From Candidatus Doudnabacteria bacterium (GTDB lineage: Bacteria; Patescibacteriota; Doudnabacteria; UBA920; O2-02-FULL-48-8), in assembly GCA_016207695.1 (NCBI GenBank), contig JACQPC010000085.1, forward strand, positions 1-8,314: a DNA stretch of 8,314 nucleotides, read 5' to 3'. Below are positions 1 to 5,125 of this stretch, piece by piece (position 1 is the first letter of the stretch; the number at the start of each line of letters is the position of its first letter). The notes beneath the pieces were generated by a model that worked only from the letters and a program-made list of their open reading frames with translations, was not told where the DNA came from and searched no databases. Made by a program: the position numbers and the translations under genes.

Positions 1-48
1 GATTAGCGGACTGAAAACCCGCTGTCCTAACCGTTAGACGATAGGGCC
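1..48 (-). tRNA. tRNA-Glu (anticodon TTC), 3' part outside the window
   Basis: Read on the minus strand from base 48, the sequence starts GGCCCTA (acceptor strand), then T8 and a D-arm containing CGGTTAGGA, which is typical of bacterial tRNA-Glu. The anticodon stem GCGGG/TCCGC (with a G-T pair at its base) closes the seven-base loop TTTTCAG, so the anticodon is TTC, reading GAA and GAG. The variable loop, T-arm and 3' acceptor strand lie beyond the window edge, so the gene is incomplete here only because of the cut. It is transcribed leftwards from a promoter at 167-195. Confidence 0.9.
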
Positions 49-92
49 GTTCGAGTCACGAGATCCTTCAGCTTTCGGATCGATGCCTCTCT

Positions 93-138
93 CAAATTCA
101 AAGCGGAGGATGTCTGCTTGAACTACGCTTTGAATTTG
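93..138 (-). repeat. 13-bp perfect inverted repeat in the tRNA leader
   Basis: CAAATTCAAAGCG at 93-105 is exactly complementary in reverse to 126-138, with a 20-base loop between. It lies between the predicted start of the leftward tRNA transcript and the mature tRNA 5' end. It would form a stable hairpin in the leader and might guide processing or stabilise the precursor. There is no T-run next to it, so I do not call it a terminator. A shorter inverted repeat GATCC/GGATC (62-66 / 77-81) lies closer to the tRNA. Confidence 0.6.
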
Positions 139-166
139 TAATTAACCATTTGCTTAGAGCTAGGAT

Positions 167-195
167 ATTATACAAAATTGTGCTTATTCAATCAA
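167..195 (-). promoter_or_regulatory. Promoter for the tRNA-Glu transcript
   Basis: On the minus strand, a -35 box TTGATT (195-190), a 17-base spacer and a perfect -10 box TATAAT (172-167) form a near-consensus sigma-70 promoter. The start of transcription would be near base 160, giving a leader of about 110 bases before the tRNA. The element is interleaved with the divergent promoter of the small membrane protein gene, so the two may compete for polymerase. Confidence 0.7.
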
Positions 196-206
196 GGCGT
201 TATGAT
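178..206 (+). promoter_or_regulatory. Promoter of the DUF378-like gene
   Basis: TTGTGC (178-183), a 17-base spacer and TATGAT (201-206, five of six consensus bases) form a plausible sigma-70 promoter. The predicted start near base 213 leaves a leader of about 17 bases that holds the ribosome binding site. The -35 box is weak. Confidence 0.5.
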
Positions 207-229
207 ATAGCTGAAAGGGGGTGGATTTA

Positions 230-472
230 ATGATGCAAGGACATAAAGGACTTCATTTGGTTACTGTAACTTTAATGTGGATTGGGGGCTTAAACTGGCT
301 GGTTTATGGTTTAGCAGGGTCAGAATTGGGCCAATGGGTTTTTGGCAGCATGACCGCCACCGGCTCCAAGGTTGTCTATATTTTGGTGGGATTGGCCACG
401 GTTTATGAGATTTTGATGCACGGCAAGCATTGCCGCATGTGCAAACCGGGAGAAATGGCTAAGCCAATGTAA
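230..472 (+). CDS. Small DUF378-like two-helix membrane protein
   Basis: The gene encodes about 80 residues. I prefer the ATG at 230 (or the next codon, ATG 233) because the strong Shine-Dalgarno AAAGGGGG at 214-221 is well spaced for it; the GTG at 221 overlaps that site. The protein has two hydrophobic helices. The first contains the WIGGLNWLVYGL stretch, matching the 'GALNWgLvGl' signature of the DUF378 family. The second contains KVVYILVGLATVYEIL, matching its 'iiYilvGlaaiy' end. The short tail holds HCRMC and is positively charged. The family is a small inner-membrane protein family of unknown function, with YuzA of Bacillus as an example. It is a single-gene unit, divergent from the tRNA. 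Confidence 0.8.
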   Translation: MMQGHKGLHLVTVTLMWIGGLNWLVYGLAGSELGQWVFGSMTATGSKVVYILVGLATVYEILMHGKHCRMCKPGEMAKPM

Positions 473-495
473 TTTTAGATGGATAAAAATAATCG

Positions 496-525
496 AAGGG
501 CGTTCCGACATGTCGGAACGCCCTT
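496..525 (-). terminator. Perfect 30-bp palindrome acting as terminator
   Basis: Bases 496-510 (AAGGGCGTTCCGACA) are the exact reverse complement of 511-525 with no spacer, so the stem would be about 13 base pairs with a four-base loop. Read leftwards it is followed by a T-rich tract (TCGATTATTTTTATCC), as expected for a factor-independent terminator of the leftward gene ending at 532. Read rightwards it follows the small membrane protein gene by about 20 bases. The T content on that side is poor, so rightward termination would be weaker. Confidence 0.75.
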
Positions 526-531
526 GTTCGC

Positions 532-846
532 TTAGAACTGCCGGCCGTCGAGCTCGCCTCCGGTCACGCGGATGATCCGTTTGCCGTTGGGGCGCCGAGC
601 GGTCGTGACCTCGATCATACTGCGATCAAGGTCGCTGATCCTCGGGACCTGGTGCAGGACACGGCCGATGATCAGTCCGGCCTTGCGCTGCTGCAGGAAG
701 ACCCCGAGTGGCACGTAGCCAAGTGGAGTCTCTACGAACATCTTGCCGCTGCGTCCGCGGAAGATCTCGTAGGACTCGTCGACTGCGTAGCCGTGGGGCC
801 CGTCGATCCGGAACCGGAAGCTGGCGCTGCCGTTGCTGTGGGTCAT
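532..846 (-). CDS. GC-rich hypothetical protein (104 aa), foreign composition
   Basis: I do not recognise this protein. The start at 846 is fixed by an ideal Shine-Dalgarno: AGAAGGAG, six bases, then ATG. An upstream in-frame ATG at 879 has no such site. The product is soluble, beta-rich in appearance and basic, with no signal peptide or membrane segment. It has FRFRIDGPHGYAVDE near the N-terminus, GYVPLGVFLQQRKAGLIIG in the middle and RIIRVTGGELDGRQF at the C-terminus. Bases 541-840 are 65% GC (196 of 300 counted), and 29 of the first 30 codons end in G or C; neighbouring genes are far more AT-rich and favour AAA, GAA and TTT. That bias supports a real, expressed gene and suggests acquisition from a GC-rich source. 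It has its own possible promoter, leader and terminator. Confidence 0.75.
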   Translation of the reverse strand: MTHSNGSASFRFRIDGPHGYAVDESYEIFRGRSGKMFVETPLGYVPLGVFLQQRKAGLIIGRVLHQVPRISDLDRSMIEVTTARRPNGKRIIRVTGGELDGRQF

Positions 847-880
847 GACTGACTCCTTCTGGAAATGCGCGATTGACACC

Positions 881-934
881 GAGCACCTCCAGGAAAGAGG
901 TCAGCGAAAAACAGCTGTTCTATTGAAGGTGCTC
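881..934 (-). promoter_or_regulatory. Leader region with alternative hairpins upstream of the GC-rich gene
   Basis: GAGCACCT (881-888) is complementary to AGGTGCTC (927-934). ACCTC (885-889), which overlaps the first arm, can instead pair with GAGGT (897-901), so the two folds exclude each other. A 10-base palindrome AACAGCTGTT (910-919) lies in the loop. The region sits between the five-codon ORF and the Shine-Dalgarno of the GC-rich gene, a suitable place for translation-dependent control. No T-run follows, so any control would act on translation and not on termination. The regulatory role is inferred. Confidence 0.35.
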
Positions 935-947
935 ACAATTAAGCCCT

Positions 948-965
948 TCAACTTGGCGTTTTCAT
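948..965 (-). CDS. Possible five-residue leader peptide (MKTPS)
   Basis: On the minus strand a perfect AAGGAGG (977-971) sits five bases before ATG AAA ACG CCA AGT TGA. Such a strong ribosome binding site on a five-codon ORF, about 100 bases upstream of the GC-rich gene and apparently on the same transcript, resembles translated leader peptides that control a downstream gene. The codons show no run of one amino acid, so there is no classic attenuation signature. It could also be the remnant of a decayed gene start. Confidence 0.35.
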   Translation of the reverse strand: MKTPS

Positions 966-992
966 AGCTGCCTCCTTGTTTGATAGCTCTTA

Positions 993-1021
993 AGCTTACG
1001 CTGTTGTATGCTTTTAGTCAA
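993..1021 (-). promoter_or_regulatory. Candidate promoter of the GC-rich gene
   Basis: On the minus strand TTGACT (1021-1016, five of six consensus bases) is followed after 17 bases by TAAGCT (998-993), a weak -10 box. Transcription would start near base 986, just before the Shine-Dalgarno of the five-codon ORF. The -10 box matches only half of the consensus, so the call is tentative. Confidence 0.35.
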
Positions 1022-1029
1022 GACAAAAG

Positions 1030-1058
1030 TTGCAAAGATTTGAAAAATGTGCTATAAT
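1030..1058 (+). promoter_or_regulatory. Strong extended -10 promoter of the 814-residue protein gene
   Basis: TTGCAA (1030-1035), a 17-base spacer and TATAAT (1053-1058), preceded by TGC (the extended -10 TGn), give one of the best sigma-70 promoters in the window. Transcription should start near 1065 and produce a leader of about 60 bases. The stretch TGCTATAATATTAA (1050-1063) matches 13 of 14 bases of the minus-strand sequence at 5699-5686 in front of the ECF sigma gene. Confidence 0.75.
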
Positions 1059-1066
1059 ATTAATTA

Positions 1067-1117
1067 AGGGTAGTTGCCCCTCTCTGTCACTTCGTGACAT
1101 CTCTCCCATAGGGAGAG
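1067..1117 (+). promoter_or_regulatory. 5' leader with tandem hairpins covering the ribosome binding site
   Basis: Three consecutive inverted repeats can fold in the leader: AGGG/CCCT (1067-1070 / 1078-1081), TGTCAC-ttc-GTGACA (1085-1099) and CTCTCCC-ata-GGGAGAG (1101-1117). The last right arm, GGGAGAG, is the only Shine-Dalgarno-like sequence for the TTG start at 1124 and would be sequestered. CTCTC at 1080-1084 can compete for GAGAG at 1113-1117, so a switch is possible. The layout also resembles short dispersed palindromic (REP-like) repeats I recall from other bacteria. If it is such a repeat, translation may begin further down, at ATG 1160. Confidence 0.5.
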
Positions 1118-1123
1118 AATAAT

Positions 1124-3568
1124 TTGAAAGTGACTATCGAAACAAAAATAAAAAATAATATGCTATATTTTTTCCTTTGGCGTAAATTGGCCTGGCGACC
1201 AGTTTTGGTTTCCGGTCTTTTAGTTTTGTCTTTAATGGTTCTTCCGGCTTTTGCCTTTGCTCAAGAAACAGTGATTTCCGATGAGGTCCAGGCCGAAGTC
1301 GAGCAGGAATTGGTTACTTCTGCCGAGGCGGTCAAGGATACGGAAGTTGATATCAAACAGGAATTGGATTTGCCTGCCAATTTTGATCCGGTTGTGCCGA
1401 ATAATTTTGTTAACTCCTTAAGATACGGCTTTAAAAAATTCGGCCGCAATGTGCAAAAAGCCGCTTACAAAGCTTTTGCTTCGGATCAAAAAGAAGCCCA
1501 ACTCATAAAAAAACAGGCTGATAAAGCCTTGGCTGAAGCGGTAAAATTGCAGAGTTTGGATCCGGACAATGAAAAAGTCGTGGGTATCGTCGAAGATTAT
1601 AAATCAAAATTGGGTGAAACTAAGGACAAGATAGAAAAAATCAGAGATCGCGATAGCGATTTTGCCAAGCAGTTGGCGGCCCAGGTCGCCGAAGACAATT
1701 TATTCGTCGCACCCAAAGTTTTATCGAGCATTCAAGAAAATCTGTTTGCTCATCGTCCGGAGGCGATTCCAGATTTTGTGAGGACCAAAGAAGAAGCTTT
1801 GGCCGTGGCTTCCGAGGCGGTGCTTAAAGCCTCGGGCGATTCCGCAGAAGCTGCCGAGGCTTTCAAGATTGCGGCCTTCAAGCAATTCAAAACCCCATTT
1901 TCCGGCATTGCCGCGGCTGATGCACTGGCGGCTGCCAAAGAACATTTCGGAGTGGATCAGCACGCAGCGTTCGATGAAGCTATTAAAGCTTCGCTGGAGA
2001 ATGTCGAGAACAATCTTCAGACCCTGCCGGTCACAGATGAACTGAAAGCCAGGACTTTCCAGCGTTATGTTGAGCAATTGCCTGGCACGGGTGTTTCGCG
2101 TATAAGGGTTGTTGAGCAATTTCGAAGCTCAGCCGATTTGCCGCCGGTCATGATTGAAAAGATGACGGAGATGAAAGCGCGCATGGTCGGGCACATGAGC
2201 AAACGGATAGAGCAAGCCCCGTCAGAGGCAGCTCGCAAAGCCATCACCGAAGCCATGTTTCAGTTCAAGGACGGCAAGGTCGAAGATCTTAAGCTGATGA
2301 ACGAAATCAAGGACATTGTCCCGAGCCAAGAAGTTCGGCAGCATATGCAGCGAAAGCATGAAGAGAGCGTCAATAAGTTTTTGAATAAGTTCGGAAATGA
2401 CCAGAACGCGAAGGCTGTGACTGCGGAGTTCCAAGCTTTGAATCGTAAAGTGGAGAGCGGGGAGATGGTACCTGACGCCAATTTTTTCAAAACTCTGGAG
2501 GGCTTAAAGTCACGTTTGTCCCCGGAGCAACAGAAGTTTATTTCGGAAACGGAAGAAGCCGGAAAACAGGAAATGATTGAACGGATGAAACAAGACCGAA
2601 ATTTTGCGCAGCGTCTAGGCTCATTCAATCCGGCTGATATTGAGTTCTTGGAAAAGGTCAAAAGAGACGTGCAGGGAGAGGTCGCGGATTTTGAATCCAA
2701 ATTCCGAGCAATCGAGCGGCAGCAGGCCGAGAATTTCCGCAAATTGCTGGACGTGCAGGATGATCCGGAAAAAATCAGGGAATTCAAGCAGCATTTTGAA
2801 CAGGAAATTCCCGAGGATATTAAGAAGCGATTCGAAGGTCAGTACGAATTCAAATTCGAAGATCAGTACCAAAAGTTTGAAGAACGCGCCCGCGAGCGAA
2901 ACGAATTTTTCCAGGAAAAATTCGGCAAAGAATTCCCGGGCCAGCAGCAGTTTCCAGGCCAGGGCTTTGGTTTCCCTCATGAGCGAGACGATCAAACTCA
3001 AAAGCCAAGGTTGATTGGTCCACCGGTTTGCGCTGATGGCACCGTTAAAACCGATTTCGGCTGCGAGATAAAATTCGAGAAGAAAGAGTTTAAGCCAGCA
3101 GAGTTTTGTGCGCAAAAAGGCGGAACCTGGCGCGGTTCCTTCTGTGAGTTCTCCAAGCAGCAAGGAGACCATGAAGGCCAGGGAGCTAATGGAGAGCAGT
3201 CAGAAAGAGGCCCAAGGCCGGGCGAAAGTGATAGGCCACAACTCAACCGCCCCGGACAACCTTTCCCAGGAGAGGGTGAACCATTTCAGAGACCCTTTGA
3301 AGACATCCGCCCGGAAGAAAATTTCCGTCCTCCCTTTAAGCCAGACGAAACTGGAGTGCCATTTAGACCGCCAGAAGGGTTTAAGCCAACGCCAGAGCCC
3401 ATCCAGTCACCTCAAAGTTTCCACCCGCCTTCGGATTTTAAATCACCCGCTGAAACACCCCCGCCGACTTTCCAGCCAACCCCAACTTCCGGCGATGTCC
3501 AGGGGGCATACACGGAAGCATATCCAGATTTGTTCAAATTTCTATTTGATAGGCTAAGTTCTGCGTAG
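1124..3568 (+). CDS. Large exported DUF5667-containing coiled-coil protein (814 aa)
   Basis: The protein is predicted to be exported. The signal peptide has basic residues at 20-25, a hydrophobic core at 27-42 and likely cleavage after AFA at residue 46. Residues about 95-205 (NSLRYGFKKFGRNVQKAAYKAF onward) match the DUF5667 pattern, in which a short 'surYglKr' start leads into alanine- and lysine-rich helices. Residues 205-600 are almost entirely charged helix, probably coiled coil, becoming phenylalanine- and glutamate-rich at 525-600. Four cysteines follow (C636, C647, C662, C674, including GGTWRGSFCEF), likely a disulfide module. Residues 700-790 are a low-complexity Pro/Phe/Gly/Glu region. 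The tail ends YPDLFKFLFDRLSSA. No sorting motif or C-terminal membrane anchor is visible. I chose TTG 1124 because GGGAGAG lies six bases upstream; ATG 1160 would shorten the protein by 12 residues and still leave a full signal peptide. Function is unknown; an envelope or surface structural role is inferred. It is transcribed alone. Confidence 0.85.
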   Translation: MKVTIETKIKNNMLYFFLWRKLAWRPVLVSGLLVLSLMVLPAFAFAQETVISDEVQAEVEQELVTSAEAVKDTEVDIKQELDLPANFDPVVPNNFVNSLRYGFKKFGRNVQKAAYKAFASDQKEAQLIKKQADKALAEAVKLQSLDPDNEKVVGIVEDYKSKLGETKDKIEKIRDRDSDFAKQLAAQVAEDNLFVAPKVLSSIQENLFAHRPEAIPDFVRTKEEALAVASEAVLKASGDSAEAAEAFKIAAFKQFKTPFSGIAAADALAAAKEHFGVDQHAAFDEAIKASLENVENNLQTLPVTDELKARTFQRYVEQLPGTGVSRIRVVEQFRSSADLPPVMIEKMTEMKARMVGHMSKRIEQAPSEAARKAITEAMFQFKDGKVEDLKLMNEIKDIVPSQEVRQHMQRKHEESVNKFLNKFGNDQNAKAVTAEFQALNRKVESGEMVPDANFFKTLEGLKSRLSPEQQKFISETEEAGKQEMIERMKQDRNFAQRLGSFNPADIEFLEKVKRDVQGEVADFESKFRAIERQQAENFRKLLDVQDDPEKIREFKQHFEQEIPEDIKKRFEGQYEFKFEDQYQKFEERARERNEFFQEKFGKEFPGQQQFPGQGFGFPHERDDQTQKPRLIGPPVCADGTVKTDFGCEIKFEKKEFKPAEFCAQKGGTWRGSFCEFSKQQGDHEGQGANGEQSERGPRPGESDRPQLNRPGQPFPGEGEPFQRPFEDIRPEENFRPPFKPDETGVPFRPPEGFKPTPEPIQSPQSFHPPSDFKSPAETPPPTFQPTPTSGDVQGAYTEAYPDLFKFLFDRLSSA

Positions 3569-3586
3569 CCATACAGGGACCGTGCT

Positions 3587-3614
3587 AAAATCCGCCGAAT
3601 GTCGGCGGATTTTT
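3587..3614 (+). terminator. Rho-independent terminator after the 814-residue protein gene
   Basis: AAAATCCGCCGA (3587-3598) pairs with TCGGCGGATTTT (3602-3613) around the three-base loop ATG, a 12-bp stem with a GC-rich core and a run of five T at 3610-3614. It begins 18 bases after the stop codon and isolates the upstream gene from the next one. Confidence 0.9.
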
Positions 3615-3618
3615 GGTG

Positions 3619-3647
3619 TTGAATGTGGCCTTGAGGTTTGATAGTAT
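3619..3647 (+). promoter_or_regulatory. Promoter giving a nearly leaderless transcript
   Basis: TTGAAT (3619-3624), a 17-base spacer and TAGTAT (3642-3647) lie just after the preceding terminator. Each box matches four of six consensus bases. The start would fall near 3654, only about six bases before the ATG at 3660. That fits the absence of any Shine-Dalgarno there. Confidence 0.5.
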
Positions 3648-3659
3648 TAAGTCACCTTT

Positions 3660-4430
3660 ATGACAAAACCAATAGCTTCGCCTGACGAGGCGGTAGAACA
3701 ACTTATGGGGGAGCAGTTCATTGATTGGGTGATGGATTATGTCTATTTCAAGATACACGAAGATCCGCAGATGTCGCTTATAAAATCCGCCCAACCAAAG
3801 ATTGAAAAACTGCGCAAATTTTTGCTGCAATTGTTTTTGACAGACGAAGCTTTTGTCGGCGGGGCTGAAGGTGATCCTGGTTTCTTGCGGTTTGCTATCG
3901 CCAATCTGTCTGAATCCGATGACCCCGTGGCAGAAAGCGCTTTGACCATTTTGGAAAAAAGGCGCCTTGATGAGCTTTTGGGCCATAAGGTTGACAAGGG
4001 AATGATTGTTACTCCGACCAGGGAATTATGGCTACGCTTATTTAAGGCCTTGGATTGGTCGGAGGACGAAGTTAACCGCGTTGAGTCCAAGCAATGGACC
4101 AGAAATTACATCGCAGATGTTTCGGATGTGCTTTCCAATGCCGAATGGCAAACGGCAATCGGGGCTTTTGCCGTTTTTGAGCGGGCAATTCCGGAAGAAT
4201 ATAAAGTTGTGATTAATTTGGTTAAAAACTGCACTCAAGTTGCTGATCATAATCTTGAGGTTTTGATAAAAAGGGTCAGCATGTATGATCAATACGCCTC
4301 CGAAGGTAGCCATATTTTGGAAAAGATCGTTTTTGACCAGCCATCTAAACATCTGGTTTGGGAAGGAATCAGGAGGCATCTGGATGCCAGAAGCGAATTT
4401 TATGCCGGCAACGCCAAATACCTTAGTTAG
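3660..4430 (+). CDS. Heme-oxygenase-like-fold protein (CADD/PqqC/TENA type), probably lacking metal ligands
   Basis: This 256-residue, helix-rich soluble protein has the layout of the heme-oxygenase-like diiron or iron-containing redox family. It contains LRKFLLQLFLTDEAF (51-65), ANLSES (81-86, family 'ENLxEE'), FERAIPEEYKVVINLVKN (173-190, family 'fExxxPxxyxxixxGL') and HLDARSEFYAG (240-250, family 'alxaRxxFyda'). Aligned by memory to CADD, whose ligands are E, H, E, H, D and H, the acidic positions remain (E85, E174, D210; the E-to-D spacing of 36 is identical). The three histidine positions fall on E92, V206 and A213. That suggests a non-catalytic or differently liganded member. Members act in cofactor synthesis or small-molecule oxidation; I cannot assign a substrate. 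The ATG at 3660 has no Shine-Dalgarno. The stop overlaps the stop of the convergent gene by four bases. Confidence 0.6.
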   Translation: MTKPIASPDEAVEQLMGEQFIDWVMDYVYFKIHEDPQMSLIKSAQPKIEKLRKFLLQLFLTDEAFVGGAEGDPGFLRFAIANLSESDDPVAESALTILEKRRLDELLGHKVDKGMIVTPTRELWLRLFKALDWSEDEVNRVESKQWTRNYIADVSDVLSNAEWQTAIGAFAVFERAIPEEYKVVINLVKNCTQVADHNLEVLIKRVSMYDQYASEGSHILEKIVFDQPSKHLVWEGIRRHLDARSEFYAGNAKYLS

Positions 4431-5125
4431 GGCAGAAGGTTATTATCGTTCTGGTTCAGCTCGAGCCTAACCCTAAGTTTGGCTTTTTTAATCTCATCCA
4501 GGTCTTCATCAAGCCTATTTTTTAATTGTTCATCATCAATTCGCATGCGGATTTCGTTGGTTTTTTGTTCATGCGTTTCCGCCAAATCCTGGAGATTTGT
4601 TAGAACTATGTCCAACCGCGCGGCGGTTTGATCATTGCCTTCGGTTTTCATGCGGTTGCGTGCTTTGCTTACGGATTCAATAGCTTGGTTTAAGTTTTTT
4701 ACCGACTGGTCAACAGCTTTGATCTTTTGCTCCTGGTGATTGGCAATCTGGGTTAATTGCTGAAGCTCCCTTGCCCGTTCGGCGACAAACTTTGCTTGCA
4801 GCCTGGCCTTGGCGTGAGAACTCGGGGTTAGTTTCAGTATGGCTGCTTCCTGTAAAAGGTCAAGCGCAAAAAGCCTGTCTCCTGGCTTGGCAGTGTCGGC
4901 ATAAGCCATGGTCGAGGTCAGGCCTATGGCCAAAATCACGCAAACAGCCGCGAACGCATAGCGCGGCAACCCAAGCCACTTGACTTGCTCTTGCGGCCTT
5001 TCGTGAATTGGCAGGGACGCCAGCAGTTTTAATTTGACTTCATTTTTGGCAAAAACAAAATCAGCCTGATTTTTGATCAGCTTTTTGATCTGTTCGTCTT
5101 CATTTTTTAGCTTGAGCCAAAACAT
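4427..5125 (-). CDS. Single-pass membrane DUF5667 protein, putative anti-sigma partner
   Basis: The 232-residue product has a cytoplasmic-looking N-terminal segment of about 50 charged residues, a membrane helix at about 55-75 (YAFAAVCVILAIGLTSTMAYA) and an outer domain. The outer part starts DTAKPGDRLFALDLLQEAAI (77-96), the typical opening of a DUF5667 domain ('a.PGd.lY.lKr..E'), followed by long charged helices (105-225) that look like coiled coil. Its ATG overlaps the sigma gene's stop by one base (TAATG), implying translational coupling. A small membrane protein encoded right behind an ECF sigma factor is usually its anti-sigma factor or a regulon member. No recognisable zinc-binding ZAS motif (HxxxCxxC) is present, so the anti-sigma role rests on topology and position. 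The gene is convergent with the preceding one and overlaps it by four bases. Confidence 0.75.
   Translation of the reverse strand: MFWLKLKNEDEQIKKLIKNQADFVFAKNEVKLKLLASLPIHERPQEQVKWLGLPRYAFAAVCVILAIGLTSTMAYADTAKPGDRLFALDLLQEAAILKLTPSSHAKARLQAKFVAERARELQQLTQIANHQEQKIKAVDQSVKNLNQAIESVSKARNRMKTEGNDQTAARLDIVLTNLQDLAETHEQKTNEIRMRIDDEQLKNRLDEDLDEIKKAKLRVRLELNQNDNNLLP

Noticed and set aside
46..62. GTTCGAGTC on the plus strand resembles a tRNA T-loop.
   Set aside because: The flanking bases do not form a T-stem, and no plus-strand D-arm or anticodon arm lies at the right distance; the real tRNA here is on the minus strand.
626..886. Overlapping open frames opposite or beside the GC-rich gene (86 residues on minus, 66 on plus).
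   Set aside because: They are by-products of high-GC sequence. The frame at 532-846 has the Shine-Dalgarno, the strong third-position GC bias and the terminator.
2260..3172. Long antisense frames of 175 and 183 residues, and plus-strand frames at 2640-3014 and 3108-3557, inside the 814-residue gene.
   Set aside because: Their products are Ser/Leu/Phe-rich or Ser/Lys-rich shadows of Glu/Lys-rich coding sequence, without start signals or recognisable motifs.
3240..3500. Proline-rich repeats considered as a DNA repeat array.
   Set aside because: The protein is low in complexity, but the DNA units vary in length and sequence, so there is no regular tandem repeat or CRISPR-like spacing.
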